Below, piece by piece: positions 41,842 through 50,904 of a stretch of DNA of 64,000 nt. A model generated the notes under the pieces. The model was not told where the DNA came from. It saw only the letters and a list, made by a program, of their open reading frames with translations, and made no database searches. Location: positions 62,001-126,000 of the forward strand of contig JANSXX010000006.1 of NCBI GenBank assembly GCA_024742815.1, given 5' to 3'. This DNA is from HXMU1420-13 sp024742815 (GTDB lineage: Bacteria > Bacteroidota > Rhodothermia > Balneolales > Balneolaceae). Within the stretch, counting starts at the first letter, position 1; every line of letters begins with the position of its first letter. Made by a program: the position numbers and the translations under genes.

Positions 41842-43179
41842 TTAAAATAAGACACTCATCACCAGCACCATCAAAAAGCCGGTCACAGAAATTAGGGTGG
41901 TGGCTACCGACCAACTTTTGAGGGTTTGCACTTCGGTTAAGCCGAGGTATTTGCTGACTAACCAGAATCCGCTGTCGTTTACGTGAGAAAGGATGGTAGC
42001 TCCAGCAGCAATGGCAATTACAACTAATGATGCTTCGATGGAAGACATCCCCACTAATACAGGGGCAACTAAACCCGCAGCAGTGATCATGGCAACCGTA
42101 GCAGAGCCTTGCAACACGCGAATCAAAATGGCGGAGATGTAGGCAAAAAAGAGGATACCAAGCCCTTTGTCGGCAAAGAAAGTAGCCATCATTTCTCCGG
42201 CTCCGGTATTCACCAACATTTGCTTAAACACGCCTCCGGCTCCGGTAAGCAAGATGATAATTCCGGCCGGACCCATAGATTTTGTCATAATATCGAGCAG
42301 CGTTTCCTTGGATGATCCTCGTTTTAATCCCAGCACAATCCAGGCAAGTAAATTGGCAATGATCAAGGCAGTAAAAGGGTGACCAATCAACTGAAATACT
42401 GCACGAACGGTATCTAATCCGGAATAAGCAGCCATTCCCGGACTGTTTAACAAGGTATTTAGTACGATTAACACAATCGGGCTGCCGATGATGAAGACAA
42501 TCAACCCAAAGGAGGGAAGGGAAGTGGTTTCTTTTTCTTCAATGGGTTCCGGGGCGGTGACTTGCATTCGTTTGGTAAGAAACCGAGTAAAAATTGGTCC
42601 GCCCACAATCGCAGCCGGTAAACCTGCAATTATTCCGAACACGATCACCCAGCCTAAGTCGGCATTGAGGATGTCGGCAACTGCAACCGGACCGGGAGTT
42701 GGTGGGATGAACACGTGAGCGGCTCCCAATCCCGCAAGTAACGGAAAGGCATAAAACAACAACGATTTGCCGGTTTTACGCTGCAAGGCGTACACAATGG
42801 GAACCAGAATGATGAAGGCTACATCGAAAAAAACGGGGATGGCGACCACGAGTCCGGTTAGCATTAATGCCCACGGGGCTTTGTCTTCGCCGAACTTAGC
42901 GATCAATGATCGGGCAAGGGCTTCTGCTCCGCCCGAATGCTCTAAAATCGCACCGAACATGGCTCCAAGTCCAACCACCGTGGCCACAAAACCCAGTGTG
43001 CTGCCCATTCCTTCCTGAATAGTGGCAATGACTTCGCTTGGTGATAATCCTGCCAGTAAACCCACCAGAATGCTCGAAATCAATAAACTAATGAAGGCTT
43101 GGATTTTGAATCGTAAGATCAAAACCAGTAGCACGACAATTCCTGCTAACACAGCGCCGAGTAATCCAATATCAACCAT
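41842..43179 (-). CDS. gntP: Gluconate permease, GntP family
   Basis: A 445-residue inner-membrane protein with twelve or more hydrophobic segments. The GntP family signatures include VVGLGAMFGAILEHSGGAEALA, VAIPVFFDVAFIILVPIVYAL and AHVFIPPTPGPVAVADIL (roughly residues 70-175). It imports gluconate by proton symport. Its ATG overlaps the stop of gnd by one base (TAATG) and gntK lies just before gnd, so uptake, phosphorylation and oxidation of gluconate are encoded together. A weak hairpin follows the gene. Confidence 0.92.
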   Translation of the reverse strand: MVDIGLLGAVLAGIVVLLVLILRFKIQAFISLLISSILVGLLAGLSPSEVIATIQEGMGSTLGFVATVVGLGAMFGAILEHSGGAEALARSLIAKFGEDKAPWALMLTGLVVAIPVFFDVAFIILVPIVYALQRKTGKSLLFYAFPLLAGLGAAHVFIPPTPGPVAVADILNADLGWVIVFGIIAGLPAAIVGGPIFTRFLTKRMQVTAPEPIEEKETTSLPSFGLIVFIIGSPIVLIVLNTLLNSPGMAAYSGLDTVRAVFQLIGHPFTALIIANLLAWIVLGLKRGSSKETLLDIMTKSMGPAGIIILLTGAGGVFKQMLVNTGAGEMMATFFADKGLGILFFAYISAILIRVLQGSATVAMITAAGLVAPVLVGMSSIEASLVVIAIAAGATILSHVNDSGFWLVSKYLGLTEVQTLKSWSVATTLISVTGFLMVLVMSVLF

Positions 43180-44576
43180 TATTGCTCCCAGTTTGTGTGA
43201 TGGGATGCTCCGTTCGGGTCATCCACTCGTTGATAGGTATGTGCCCCGAAATAATCCCGTTGGGCTTGGATCAGGTTAGCAGGACCGTTGCCGGTAGTAA
43301 GTCCTATCCAGTAATTCCAAGCTGATGAAAACGCCGGTGCAGCCACGCGGTATTCAATAAATGTCTGAAGTACTTCAGAAAGTGCATCTTCTTGATCACT
43401 CAACTCTTGGATATATACATAATCTTCAAGTAATGAACGGACCTTTTTAAAACGATGGGAGAGGTCTTCCATCAAGTTCGAGCGGATGATGCAGCCGTTT
43501 GTCCAGATTCGGGCGAGTTCACTGAAATTGATGTCCCATTCGAATTCTTTCGCAGCGTGACGGATTAGCTCAAATCCTTGCAAGTGATTGAGACGACGTG
43601 CAGCATCGTAGGCGCTTTTTAAGGCATCGACATCAAAATCGGCAAATTCTTTAGTGATTCGGATGCGATCCAGTTGAGCTCGGGTTTCCTTTTGTGAGGA
43701 TAAATATCGGGCAAAAACGGCCGCGCTCATCATCGAGTTTTCGGAGCCGAGTTCGAGGGCAGCAATACTGCTCCAACTTCCAGTTCCTTTGTTGCCGGCT
43801 TTATCCAGAATAGAACTCAACAAAAATCCGTCGTCTTCTTTTTTGATGAGAATGTGTGCTGTGATTTCAAGCAGGTAACTTTGTAACTCGGTCTGATTCC
43901 ATTCTTCGAACAGCTCCGAGATTTGCTCGTTGGTCCAATAATTTCGGAGTAGTTGATAAAGCTCAGCTAGCAATTGCATCTCCACATATTCGATGCCGTT
44001 ATGCACCATTTTAACGAAATGTCCGGACCCACCTGCACCAACGTAACTCACACAAGGATTGGAGGTAGCATCTATTGCAGCGATGGCCTTCAAATAAGGC
44101 TCGATGGAAGCATACGCAGATTTTGATCCTCCGGGCATAATCGAAGGACCAAATCGAGCGCCACGTTCTCCACCCGAAACGCCACATCCAACAAACTCGA
44201 TTCCGGATTTTAAACATCGTGACTGTCGATCTTCGGTTTCTTTAAAGTGCGAATTTCCTGCATCGATGATGATGTCTTCAGTATCAAGAAGGGGAAGGAG
44301 GTCGTCGAGGACGGAATCCACCGCATTTGCCGAAATCATCAGAATGATTTTTCTAGGGCGTTCAAGATTCGAAATAAATGATTTTAGATCCGTAAATCCC
44401 TGAAGTTTGGTAAACTTGCTATTTTGCGACAGAAATTTAGAAACGGTTCCTTTTTCCGATCCTGTATCCCGATTAAAAACAGCTGCTCGAAACGCTTTAT
44501 CCGCTAGATTTACACTGAGTGCAGCGCCCATCACTCCTAGTCCTACTACCCCGATTTCCGATTGTTGATTACTCAC
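43179..44576 (-). CDS. gnd: 6-phosphogluconate dehydrogenase, decarboxylating
   Basis: A 465-residue enzyme of the oxidative pentose phosphate pathway, converting 6-phosphogluconate to ribulose 5-phosphate with release of CO2. The Rossmann motif GLGVMGAALSVNLA is at the start, and VFNRDTGSE may set cofactor preference. GCGVSGGERGARFGPSIMPGG and the catalytic FVKMVHNGIEYVEMQLLAE block are typical. It overlaps gntK by 8 bp and gntP by 1 bp. No glucose-6-phosphate dehydrogenase is near, so here gluconate supplies the substrate. Confidence 0.95.
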   Translation of the reverse strand: MSNQQSEIGVVGLGVMGAALSVNLADKAFRAAVFNRDTGSEKGTVSKFLSQNSKFTKLQGFTDLKSFISNLERPRKIILMISANAVDSVLDDLLPLLDTEDIIIDAGNSHFKETEDRQSRCLKSGIEFVGCGVSGGERGARFGPSIMPGGSKSAYASIEPYLKAIAAIDATSNPCVSYVGAGGSGHFVKMVHNGIEYVEMQLLAELYQLLRNYWTNEQISELFEEWNQTELQSYLLEITAHILIKKEDDGFLLSSILDKAGNKGTGSWSSIAALELGSENSMMSAAVFARYLSSQKETRAQLDRIRITKEFADFDVDALKSAYDAARRLNHLQGFELIRHAAKEFEWDINFSELARIWTNGCIIRSNLMEDLSHRFKKVRSLLEDYVYIQELSDQEDALSEVLQTFIEYRVAAPAFSSAWNYWIGLTTGNGPANLIQAQRDYFGAHTYQRVDDPNGASHHTNWEQ

Positions 44577-45081
44577 TAAGTTGCTCTAGAATTTGGTTCA
44601 CAATTTCCTCGGGAGGATACTCAATTGAGCAGTGAATTCCATATTCGGGAATTTCTAGCGCATCGAATTGACTTTGAAGCATTTCAGGCTTCATAAAATG
44701 CTCCCGTTCTTTCATTCTTTGATGAATAGTATCAAAAGAACCATCCAGATAAATCCACCTAATACCCAAGATTCCATCACTCAATAACTTGCGGTATTGT
44801 TCTTTCAAGGCTGAGCAAGCAAGCACGAAACCGGTTTCTGATCGTTTATGTAACTCTGAGTTCAAAGTATCTAACCAAGGTTTTCGGTCTTCATCGTTTA
44901 GTGGAATTCCGCTTTTCATTTTGTAGATGTTCGCCTTGGGGTGGAAGTCGTCGGCTTCGATGAACGGAACATCTAGTAATTTTGCAAGGAGGGAGGCAAC
45001 AGTGCTTTTGCCGCAACCACTAACACCAAATAGAATAATTCGGGGAATAGTATGATCTTTATTTCTCGCTGATGGGTTCAT
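44569..45081 (-). CDS. gntK: Gluconokinase
   Basis: A P-loop kinase of about 170 residues that makes 6-phosphogluconate from gluconate. Walker A is FGVSGCGKSTVASLL; EADDFHPKANIYKMKSGIPLND is the gluconokinase fingerprint, and LACSALKEQYRKLL, YLDGSFDTIHQRM and MLQSQFDALE follow. I choose the ATG at 45081; a GTG at 45105 in the same frame would add eight residues. The start lies inside the 3' end of the preceding LPP20-like gene (23 bp overlap), which suggests coupling. Confidence 0.9.
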   Translation of the reverse strand: MNPSARNKDHTIPRIILFGVSGCGKSTVASLLAKLLDVPFIEADDFHPKANIYKMKSGIPLNDEDRKPWLDTLNSELHKRSETGFVLACSALKEQYRKLLSDGILGIRWIYLDGSFDTIHQRMKEREHFMKPEMLQSQFDALEIPEYGIHCSIEYPPEEIVNQILEQLSE

Positions 45082-45829
45082 CGATGCGGATAATATCACT
45101 TTCACGAATCATAATTAACACGTGATATTGATCATCCACCTGTAATCGATCAATCACACCGATTGATTGAAAAACGTGTTTTGAGGTAACATAATGTACC
45201 GACGAGTAATCGTTATCGTACGTACGTTCTAATGCTTGAACTTTTGTATTCAAATACTCGGATAGATTCTTTAGCGCCTCTTGTCGGGCTTTTGTCCAAC
45301 CACGATTAGGATTGAATCGAGTTTGAGGATGTGATCCGGATGCAAACCAAAAACCATCGATCATATGAGGCTCAAAATAAGGGGCTGTCCAAGATGAATT
45401 CTGGGCTTTCGCTACCGTTTTTAAAGGTAATGAGGTTGCATTAGGTTCACTTACAAAGTAAACCGCCCATTCACCTACCACCAGTGAGTCGATTGCAATG
45501 TACTCAAATTCATCCAAGTCGTCGGCGATGGCGAATTCTGCACGAAGCTTCGAGCTGATGGTGTTATTTCCGTAATATTCCAGATATACACTAGTCAGAA
45601 GCGCTGCTTCCAAATCAACAATGGCATTTTGTTTAGCCTGTTTAAACGATCTATCGGGGTTGTAGTTTGAAAGTCGAGCAAAACCGGCTCCATGTATCTT
45701 TGACGGAGAACTCATAGGTTGCACTTTTTGCAGATCGTTGGATGATTGTGTCACCGTAGCTGATTTAGAGGATCGGCAAGAAGTGAGCAAGATTGATCCC
45801 GTCAAAACTATGAGAGTGAAACGCAGCAC
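45059..45829 (-). CDS. LPP20-like lipoprotein
   Basis: A 256-residue protein with a lipobox LLTSC (cysteine near residue 18). Two stretches have the LPP20/FlgT-like pattern of an A-rich amphipathic helix after an N-P-x-R turn: GAGFARLSNYNPDRSFKQAK with NAIVDLEAALL (about 48-80) and SGSHPQTRFNPNRGWTKARQ with EALKNLSEYLN (about 165-195). It is a duplicated-domain protein, anchored to the outer membrane or facing the periplasm. It overlaps the previous gene by 1 bp and gntK by 23 bp. Its function is unknown; relatives accompany PEGA proteins. Confidence 0.75.
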   Translation of the reverse strand: MLRFTLIVLTGSILLTSCRSSKSATVTQSSNDLQKVQPMSSPSKIHGAGFARLSNYNPDRSFKQAKQNAIVDLEAALLTSVYLEYYGNNTISSKLRAEFAIADDLDEFEYIAIDSLVVGEWAVYFVSEPNATSLPLKTVAKAQNSSWTAPYFEPHMIDGFWFASGSHPQTRFNPNRGWTKARQEALKNLSEYLNTKVQALERTYDNDYSSVHYVTSKHVFQSIGVIDRLQVDDQYHVLIMIRESDIIRIDEPISEK

Positions 45830-46788
45830 TAGAAAATCTCCATGTACCCAATGTGGAAGATTTCATCTTCCGGCGTTGAATTTTTAGGCTGCCAGGTTCT
45901 AACGTGAATCATAGGCTGATCAGGATTCTTAAAATCAATCAATAAGAACAAATACCCTTCATCGCTGTAAGTGGAGGAGTTGTAATATTGAGTGAGAGAA
46001 ACGCCATAAATCTCAGGATGTTTGGGGTGTCTGAATATCCCAATATCTTCGTAGCCCACATCAATCCACTCGTTGCGCGAAAAGATTCCACTCAGTCGTT
46101 GAATGTACTCATCTTTAGTGAATTGCAGGTATTCTACTTGTTGCTGATAAGCTGATTCATCGCCGGTATTTTGAATTACACTTCCTACGATGATTAGCGC
46201 CTGATCGGAAAAAACAGTGTTGATGAACTCCAAATCCTTTCGATTGTATGCTGTACGAATTTGTTCTACAAAATGCAGAATTACAGCTCGATTTGCTTGA
46301 TCGGTTACATCTTCACCTTCCAGCATCAGGTTTTGATAGCGATGTGCAGGCAAGCCAATTCGGAAATTTATGATTCGGCCATCAGTATCAAATTGAAGTA
46401 CGGTCTCTTCATACAATTCTTCTCCCTCAGGACTAAGAAAATAGGCCGGAATATTGCGCATTTCGTACGTGCCATTCGTTAGCCGATTTACCGTTTCGAT
46501 GATGGTAGTTTCAGGAATATAAAACGGGGTGTTTTCCCACAGTTCATTAAATGCATCGTTAAATCGGTCTGCGAACTTCGCCGTATCCGAGAAATTGATC
46601 TCAGATCGGGGAGAAGTGGAGTTTATAGTGGAAAGAAATGTACTCGCATTTTGCTCAATGTTTAATCTGAGTTCGTCGTTGGCGAAATCTGCCACAAAAA
46701 CTTCTACATCTTGTTGAGCAAATAGCGGAACAAAGGTACAAATACAAGCCAAATAAGTGAGGAAGCTATGTTTGAACAATGGATTCAT
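45829..46788 (-). CDS. Exported NTF2/SnoaL-like protein
   Basis: A 319-residue protein with a signal peptide (cleavage near LFAQ, residue 25). The C-terminal half, AVILHFVEQIRTAYNRKDLE onward, has the layout of an NTF2-like cone: helices, then FSDQALIIVGSV, then strands HPEIYGVSLTQYYN and YLFLLIDFKNPDQPMIHVRTWQP. A conserved domain of this type accompanies PEGA and LPP20 proteins in other Bacteroidota. The N-terminal half (VEVFVADFANDELRLNIEQNA) is a second region of unknown role. It lies 16 bp after the 520-residue LPP20-like gene. Confidence 0.7.
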   Translation of the reverse strand: MNPLFKHSFLTYLACICTFVPLFAQQDVEVFVADFANDELRLNIEQNASTFLSTINSTSPRSEINFSDTAKFADRFNDAFNELWENTPFYIPETTIIETVNRLTNGTYEMRNIPAYFLSPEGEELYEETVLQFDTDGRIINFRIGLPAHRYQNLMLEGEDVTDQANRAVILHFVEQIRTAYNRKDLEFINTVFSDQALIIVGSVIQNTGDESAYQQQVEYLQFTKDEYIQRLSGIFSRNEWIDVGYEDIGIFRHPKHPEIYGVSLTQYYNSSTYSDEGYLFLLIDFKNPDQPMIHVRTWQPKNSTPEDEIFHIGYMEIF

Positions 46789-46804
46789 AGTTTGTTAAAC
46801 AACA

Positions 46805-48367
46805 TCAATTAAACTGAAACCAAATGGAACCCATACCGGCATAAGTTTCGGATAATGTAGCATTGGCTACGGTTTTTTCGTTATTCAGATCTGTTCGATA
46901 ACCTTCTACAACTGGACTAAGTACGGCTTCTACTTTCCTGTTTTGAGGTTCAATGATGGCAATATAACTTAACTCTGAATCAGGCATTGAAGCTTTATTT
47001 CCTACCTGCTTAATAACTCCACGTGATTTCAAACGATTTAAGTATTGAGTGAGACGAGTTCCGTTTTTAAACTTCAATATTTGTTCGAGATATTGGTTTT
47101 TATCACTCGGGATTTCAAAAATAACATCTTGAGATTGCAGGATTAATAACTCATTTTCAGTAGATGAATTATTGGTTGAAATAGCTTCAGAAGGCTTAAC
47201 CAGCGTTCCATTAGGAGTGATAATGCGCTGTATACTTAGTGCTTCCGAAGCATTTAAGGTCAACTGTACGGGGGTATCCGTATTCAACATAGACGGATTG
47301 ATAGACAGTGTATTGGTTGAATATAATTCATCTTTAAACGTCCATTGTACATCAAATACACTCAGGTTTTTTACTTCTGGATATGCAACCCAGTTATCTT
47401 CGTTTGTGTTATCCAGTTCGATATCGATGTTGATGATGTCGCTGAAATCTACTTCCAGCACTATCGCTCGTTGTGGGAGAATTTCTGAAAGTAATTCCTG
47501 TTTCTCTTCTTCGATTACGGGGTAAATTTCAGGATTAAGATTGGCTTGAAACCGTTCAATGAGTTCGTCAGGTTTGTAATCGTAGAAAACAGAGGTTAAT
47601 CCTCGCTGAACATTATGTACGGGGTAACCGGGTTTGTTTAAACTCAACAAAAGATTTGAAACAGGCTCATTCTTATAAGTAAAAAAGAGATTGAAATAGA
47701 ATTCGGTATGCGAGTCAGAACTAAGGTTTCGGATTGCTGTAACTTCCCATTCTATGGTATTGATCCAATTATTCAATTTTCGAACTAAAAATGAGCGTAG
47801 TTCAAACTGTTCGCCATTAACATCCGGTGCGGTGTAAAATGAAACGGGATAGAAATAAGTGGAAGCAAGTAAATCCATATACACAGGAATTGCGGCATTC
47901 ATATTGCCGGTTCGTTCGTCATCTAAGGCATAGGAGAGGGCGCTAAGAAAGCGCTGTTCGGCATCATTAATACTTTGATTAAATGCACTTTTAGAGAGAT
48001 AGGCTATAGTTTCCCAAGTGCCATCTCGGCGTTCTCTTGCGGGAAAATAGTTTAAGCCACGAAGTTCAATTCTACTTGAGGTTTGTGTAGTGGATTGTAA
48101 TTCCACCGTATATTCCTCATTGGTATCACGCTCCGTAAAACGAGATTCAGATTCAACGCGAACGATCAGTTTTTCAATCAAATCACGCTTTGCATTGTTA
48201 ATCGCGCCTTCACGTTGTTCCCCAAATCCTTGTCCCCAATAATAATTGCCACTCAGTTTTATCTCTCTTTCTGAGATTTGCCCATACACAACATGTACTG
48301 CCGATGAACTCATAAGTACGAATCCAAGCAATAACAGGCGTATGTGACTTTTAAGAAACATATTCAT
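46805..48367 (-). CDS. Exported LPP20-like protein, 520 residues
   Basis: The ATG at 48367 gives a signal peptide (LRLLLLGFVLMSS-like core, cleavage near VYGQ) followed by ISEREIKLSGNYYWGQGFGE and an A-rich helix REGAINNAKRDLIEKLIVRV, which resembles the LPP20/FlgT N-terminal domain. The SAFNQSINDAEQRFLSALSY segment and following helices look tetratricopeptide-like, and the rest is beta-rich. The frame remains open upstream to 48490, but the added 41 residues run through the previous gene and would bury the signal. The ATG overlaps the previous stop (ATGA). Confidence 0.75.
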   Translation of the reverse strand: MNMFLKSHIRLLLLGFVLMSSSAVHVVYGQISEREIKLSGNYYWGQGFGEQREGAINNAKRDLIEKLIVRVESESRFTERDTNEEYTVELQSTTQTSSRIELRGLNYFPARERRDGTWETIAYLSKSAFNQSINDAEQRFLSALSYALDDERTGNMNAAIPVYMDLLASTYFYPVSFYTAPDVNGEQFELRSFLVRKLNNWINTIEWEVTAIRNLSSDSHTEFYFNLFFTYKNEPVSNLLLSLNKPGYPVHNVQRGLTSVFYDYKPDELIERFQANLNPEIYPVIEEEKQELLSEILPQRAIVLEVDFSDIINIDIELDNTNEDNWVAYPEVKNLSVFDVQWTFKDELYSTNTLSINPSMLNTDTPVQLTLNASEALSIQRIITPNGTLVKPSEAISTNNSSTENELLILQSQDVIFEIPSDKNQYLEQILKFKNGTRLTQYLNRLKSRGVIKQVGNKASMPDSELSYIAIIEPQNRKVEAVLSPVVEGYRTDLNNEKTVANATLSETYAGMGSIWFQFN

Positions 48368-48921
48368 GGAAATATGGTGAACGTATGCGTAGCCATTTGT
48401 ACGAATTCTGTTTCCCTGAAATCGAACGTTATCTGTATATCCAAAGTGATAGAAGAAGTGCCAAGATTGTTCGCATTGATCTCCACCCAAGTTCTACCCA
48501 AATAGATTTCTTCCGGATCGTTGCATAATAAGCACAAATAATCTTCCGGAGCCCGAGAGGTGTAGGGGAGGATTACCCCGTAATCTAATCGATCGTCATA
48601 CCAATCAACAACGTGTGTGGTATTATTTACGCCAAGAATTTCGAGTTCTACATCGGATACTGATTCGGGTAAAGGATTTCCAAGCGTGGCATCGAAATAG
48701 ACAACTTCTCCCCAATTAGCCATTCCATTGTTGGCTTTAGGATCATTTCCTGTTAACGAAACATCCGTAATGATAGGCATGGAAAGTTGGAGTTTAATAT
48801 CCTGAGCGGCGATATCATCAAACAAAGCTCTTTGGATACCTTCGGGAGTTTCTTCGCATTGCATCAACAGCAAAGTTATACCGAACAGATAGCATAATTT
48901 ATTTATCGATCTTCCCCTCAT
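48364..48921 (-). CDS. Lipoprotein, unknown function
   Basis: A 185-residue protein with a lipobox LLLMQC (cysteine near residue 22) and a short body of beta strands, SVSDVELEILGVNN and SSITLDIQITFDF, with a pair of cysteines in LCLLCND (about 130-136) that could form a disulfide or bind metal. I recognise no family. Its ATG follows the TAA of the PEGA gene directly, with no gap, and its stop overlaps the next ATG, so all three genes are translated together. Confidence 0.7.
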   Translation of the reverse strand: MRGRSINKLCYLFGITLLLMQCEETPEGIQRALFDDIAAQDIKLQLSMPIITDVSLTGNDPKANNGMANWGEVVYFDATLGNPLPESVSDVELEILGVNNTTHVVDWYDDRLDYGVILPYTSRAPEDYLCLLCNDPEEIYLGRTWVEINANNLGTSSITLDIQITFDFRETEFVQMATHTFTIFP

Positions 48922-50754
48922 TTAAATCTCCAAAACAATACTGTATTTAAGCTGTGCCCATTTGCGATATTCTTCAGCGAAGCCAATATCCCAACTTTTT
49001 CGATTATCAATCATAAATCCAAGTCCCCAACTTTTTGGCTTAAATGTGATCTGGAATGCAGTAAATGCATCGTAGGTGTAATCGAAAGACTGGCTGTCAG
49101 GTTCTTCATATTGCGTGAAATCTAATCCTATGCCATAGCCAATTAAAACCGGACCAAAAGAAAGCGTGGGAACTAAAGAGGTAGAAACATTATAGGATCT
49201 GATTTCTTCTGGTAACAATTCAGAACTAACAAATTGATATCGATTATAGACTAAATCAAAACTTGTAGTTATGATACCTCGATGTTTATAAAAGCCAATT
49301 CCAAATCCTACACCTTCCTCTACATTCGAAGCAAAGGCATTTGTATTGGGCTCAAAGAGGTTGTAGTGGAGATACATGCCTTCAAAATCGGGATAACTGA
49401 AAAACCCTCCACGATCTTCGCGATATACGTCATTGCGCTCATTTCCGGTAGAGGATTCTTCCAAAGCGGTATCCTCGCTCAGCGCAACAGGATTGAGTAA
49501 CTCTAAACGGATGTCAAGCTCTTCGATTTGACCCTCTCTGACGGTGATGGTTCGCCGATATCGTTTATAATCGCTGGCAACCGCTTCGATAGTATAGGTT
49601 CCAACCGGCAAATCATTTATTCGATTTGCACCCTGCCATTCATCAACCAACATTCCATTTTCATCGAGTAATGTGACCGTTGCAAAAATCGGCCGAATAG
49701 TTTGTTGAAGTGTCCCCACTAGTTTTCGAAGCGAAATATTACGTTCAATAACTTCATTTTCTAGCACAACAATCGGCTCTGAATATGTTTCATATCCCTT
49801 TGCCGAAACCACCATATTATACGTGCCGGGATGAACTTTAGCCCAACCATTGGTTAAATCAACAGGTTGATCATTTAACGAAACTCTAGCATTCGAAGGT
49901 GAGAGAGTAAGCATCAAATCGCCACCATATTCCTCTAATTCAAAATGAAATGCATTGGTGTCACCATCAACCACTTCGATAGATTGTTGTATAGTTTTAT
50001 ATCCGTTCTTTGCTACCCGAATAAAATAATTGCCCGGAAATAGAAATCCCTGATAATCGGTTGATCCGCGCTCCACATCATTTATTTCGATGCGCGCGTT
50101 TTCGGGAGATGAAGTGACCGTAACTAATTGCGTTTGCATGGGTTCCATCTCATATTTACGGATATTCTGATCTGCCGAGACTATAATTTCTTCCGTAATA
50201 GTTCGATAACCGGTTTTTTCGATGCGTAGTTGATGTGTTCCTTCCTCAAGATTAACCGCTCGGTTTATATCAACCACCTGATCGTCAATAAAAACTGTGG
50301 CATCCATGGCCTGTGCCGGACTAACAGCAAAAAAAGTAGGCACAACATTTACGTCTTCTTCTTTGGGCTCAATCGAGTAAAATAGAACTTGTCGGGCTTC
50401 TGACACCGGAACCGTAAAACGTAATTGCTTGTAATTATCAGCATAAACGGCAATAGTTTGTCGGAATGGCGGGATAATCAGTCGATATTCACCACTTGCC
50501 GGCTCACTACGATCTGCGATGATTTCTACATTCGAATCAAATCGTAAGTTGGTTAGGGAAGAGGTAATAATGATGGCAGCATCATCAGGAAAATCCACAA
50601 ATACCGGAATGCTTGATAACTGGTTTTCGATGGGAGATACAACGAGATCATCCAATTGTTGAGCATTTATAGTAAATGAACACATAAATAGAATGCCGAG
50701 AAAGCAGGATGCTAAACGATATTGTAAACCCGAAAAAATAGTTTTCCTAAACAT
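48922..50754 (-). CDS. PEGA-repeat protein with C-terminal outer-membrane barrel
   Basis: The ATG at 50754 gives a 610-residue protein with a signal peptide (FLGILFMCSFTINAQ). Four tandem PEGA-type modules follow, about residues 140-205, 210-275, 278-345 and 345-418, with motifs EGTHQLRIEKTGY, PGNYFIRVAKNGY, PGTYNMVVSAKGY and VGTYTIEAVASDY. PEGA domains are bacterial surface-layer-like beta modules. Residues 448-610 are amphipathic strands ending in LEI, a likely outer-membrane barrel. The frame extends upstream to 50823, but the ATG fits the signal. Start of a dense run of eight genes. Confidence 0.8.
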   Translation of the reverse strand: MFRKTIFSGLQYRLASCFLGILFMCSFTINAQQLDDLVVSPIENQLSSIPVFVDFPDDAAIIITSSLTNLRFDSNVEIIADRSEPASGEYRLIIPPFRQTIAVYADNYKQLRFTVPVSEARQVLFYSIEPKEEDVNVVPTFFAVSPAQAMDATVFIDDQVVDINRAVNLEEGTHQLRIEKTGYRTITEEIIVSADQNIRKYEMEPMQTQLVTVTSSPENARIEINDVERGSTDYQGFLFPGNYFIRVAKNGYKTIQQSIEVVDGDTNAFHFELEEYGGDLMLTLSPSNARVSLNDQPVDLTNGWAKVHPGTYNMVVSAKGYETYSEPIVVLENEVIERNISLRKLVGTLQQTIRPIFATVTLLDENGMLVDEWQGANRINDLPVGTYTIEAVASDYKRYRRTITVREGQIEELDIRLELLNPVALSEDTALEESSTGNERNDVYREDRGGFFSYPDFEGMYLHYNLFEPNTNAFASNVEEGVGFGIGFYKHRGIITTSFDLVYNRYQFVSSELLPEEIRSYNVSTSLVPTLSFGPVLIGYGIGLDFTQYEEPDSQSFDYTYDAFTAFQITFKPKSWGLGFMIDNRKSWDIGFAEEYRKWAQLKYSIVLEI

Positions 50755-50852
50755 GGCGTAACTGTTTGGATAGGCGAATAGTGGATGTTTTGAATAATTT
50801 CGATTACTTGTGCCGATTATCAATCAACACTAATGTAATTGAGAGACGGAGT

Positions 50853-50889
50853 AAAAAAATTAAACAGGAGCGATTGTGGCTCCTGTTTA
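50853..50889 (-). terminator. Intrinsic terminator of the LPP20 lipoprotein gene
   Basis: An 11-bp stem, TAAACAGGAGC (50861-50871) with GCTCCTGTTTA (50879-50889), loop 7 nt; on the minus strand seven T follow. It separates the 200-residue lipoprotein gene from the PEGA gene downstream. Confidence 0.88.
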
Positions 50890-50904
50890 ATAACTCAACC
50901 CATT

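Noticed and set aside
48368..48490. N-terminal extension of the 520-residue LPP20-like protein
   Set aside because: The 41 added residues lie within the preceding gene and push the signal peptide inside; the ATG at 48367 overlaps the previous stop as is usual in this operon.
50755..50823. N-terminal extension of the PEGA protein
   Set aside because: The extension lacks signal features and the ATG at 50754 directly precedes a good signal peptide.
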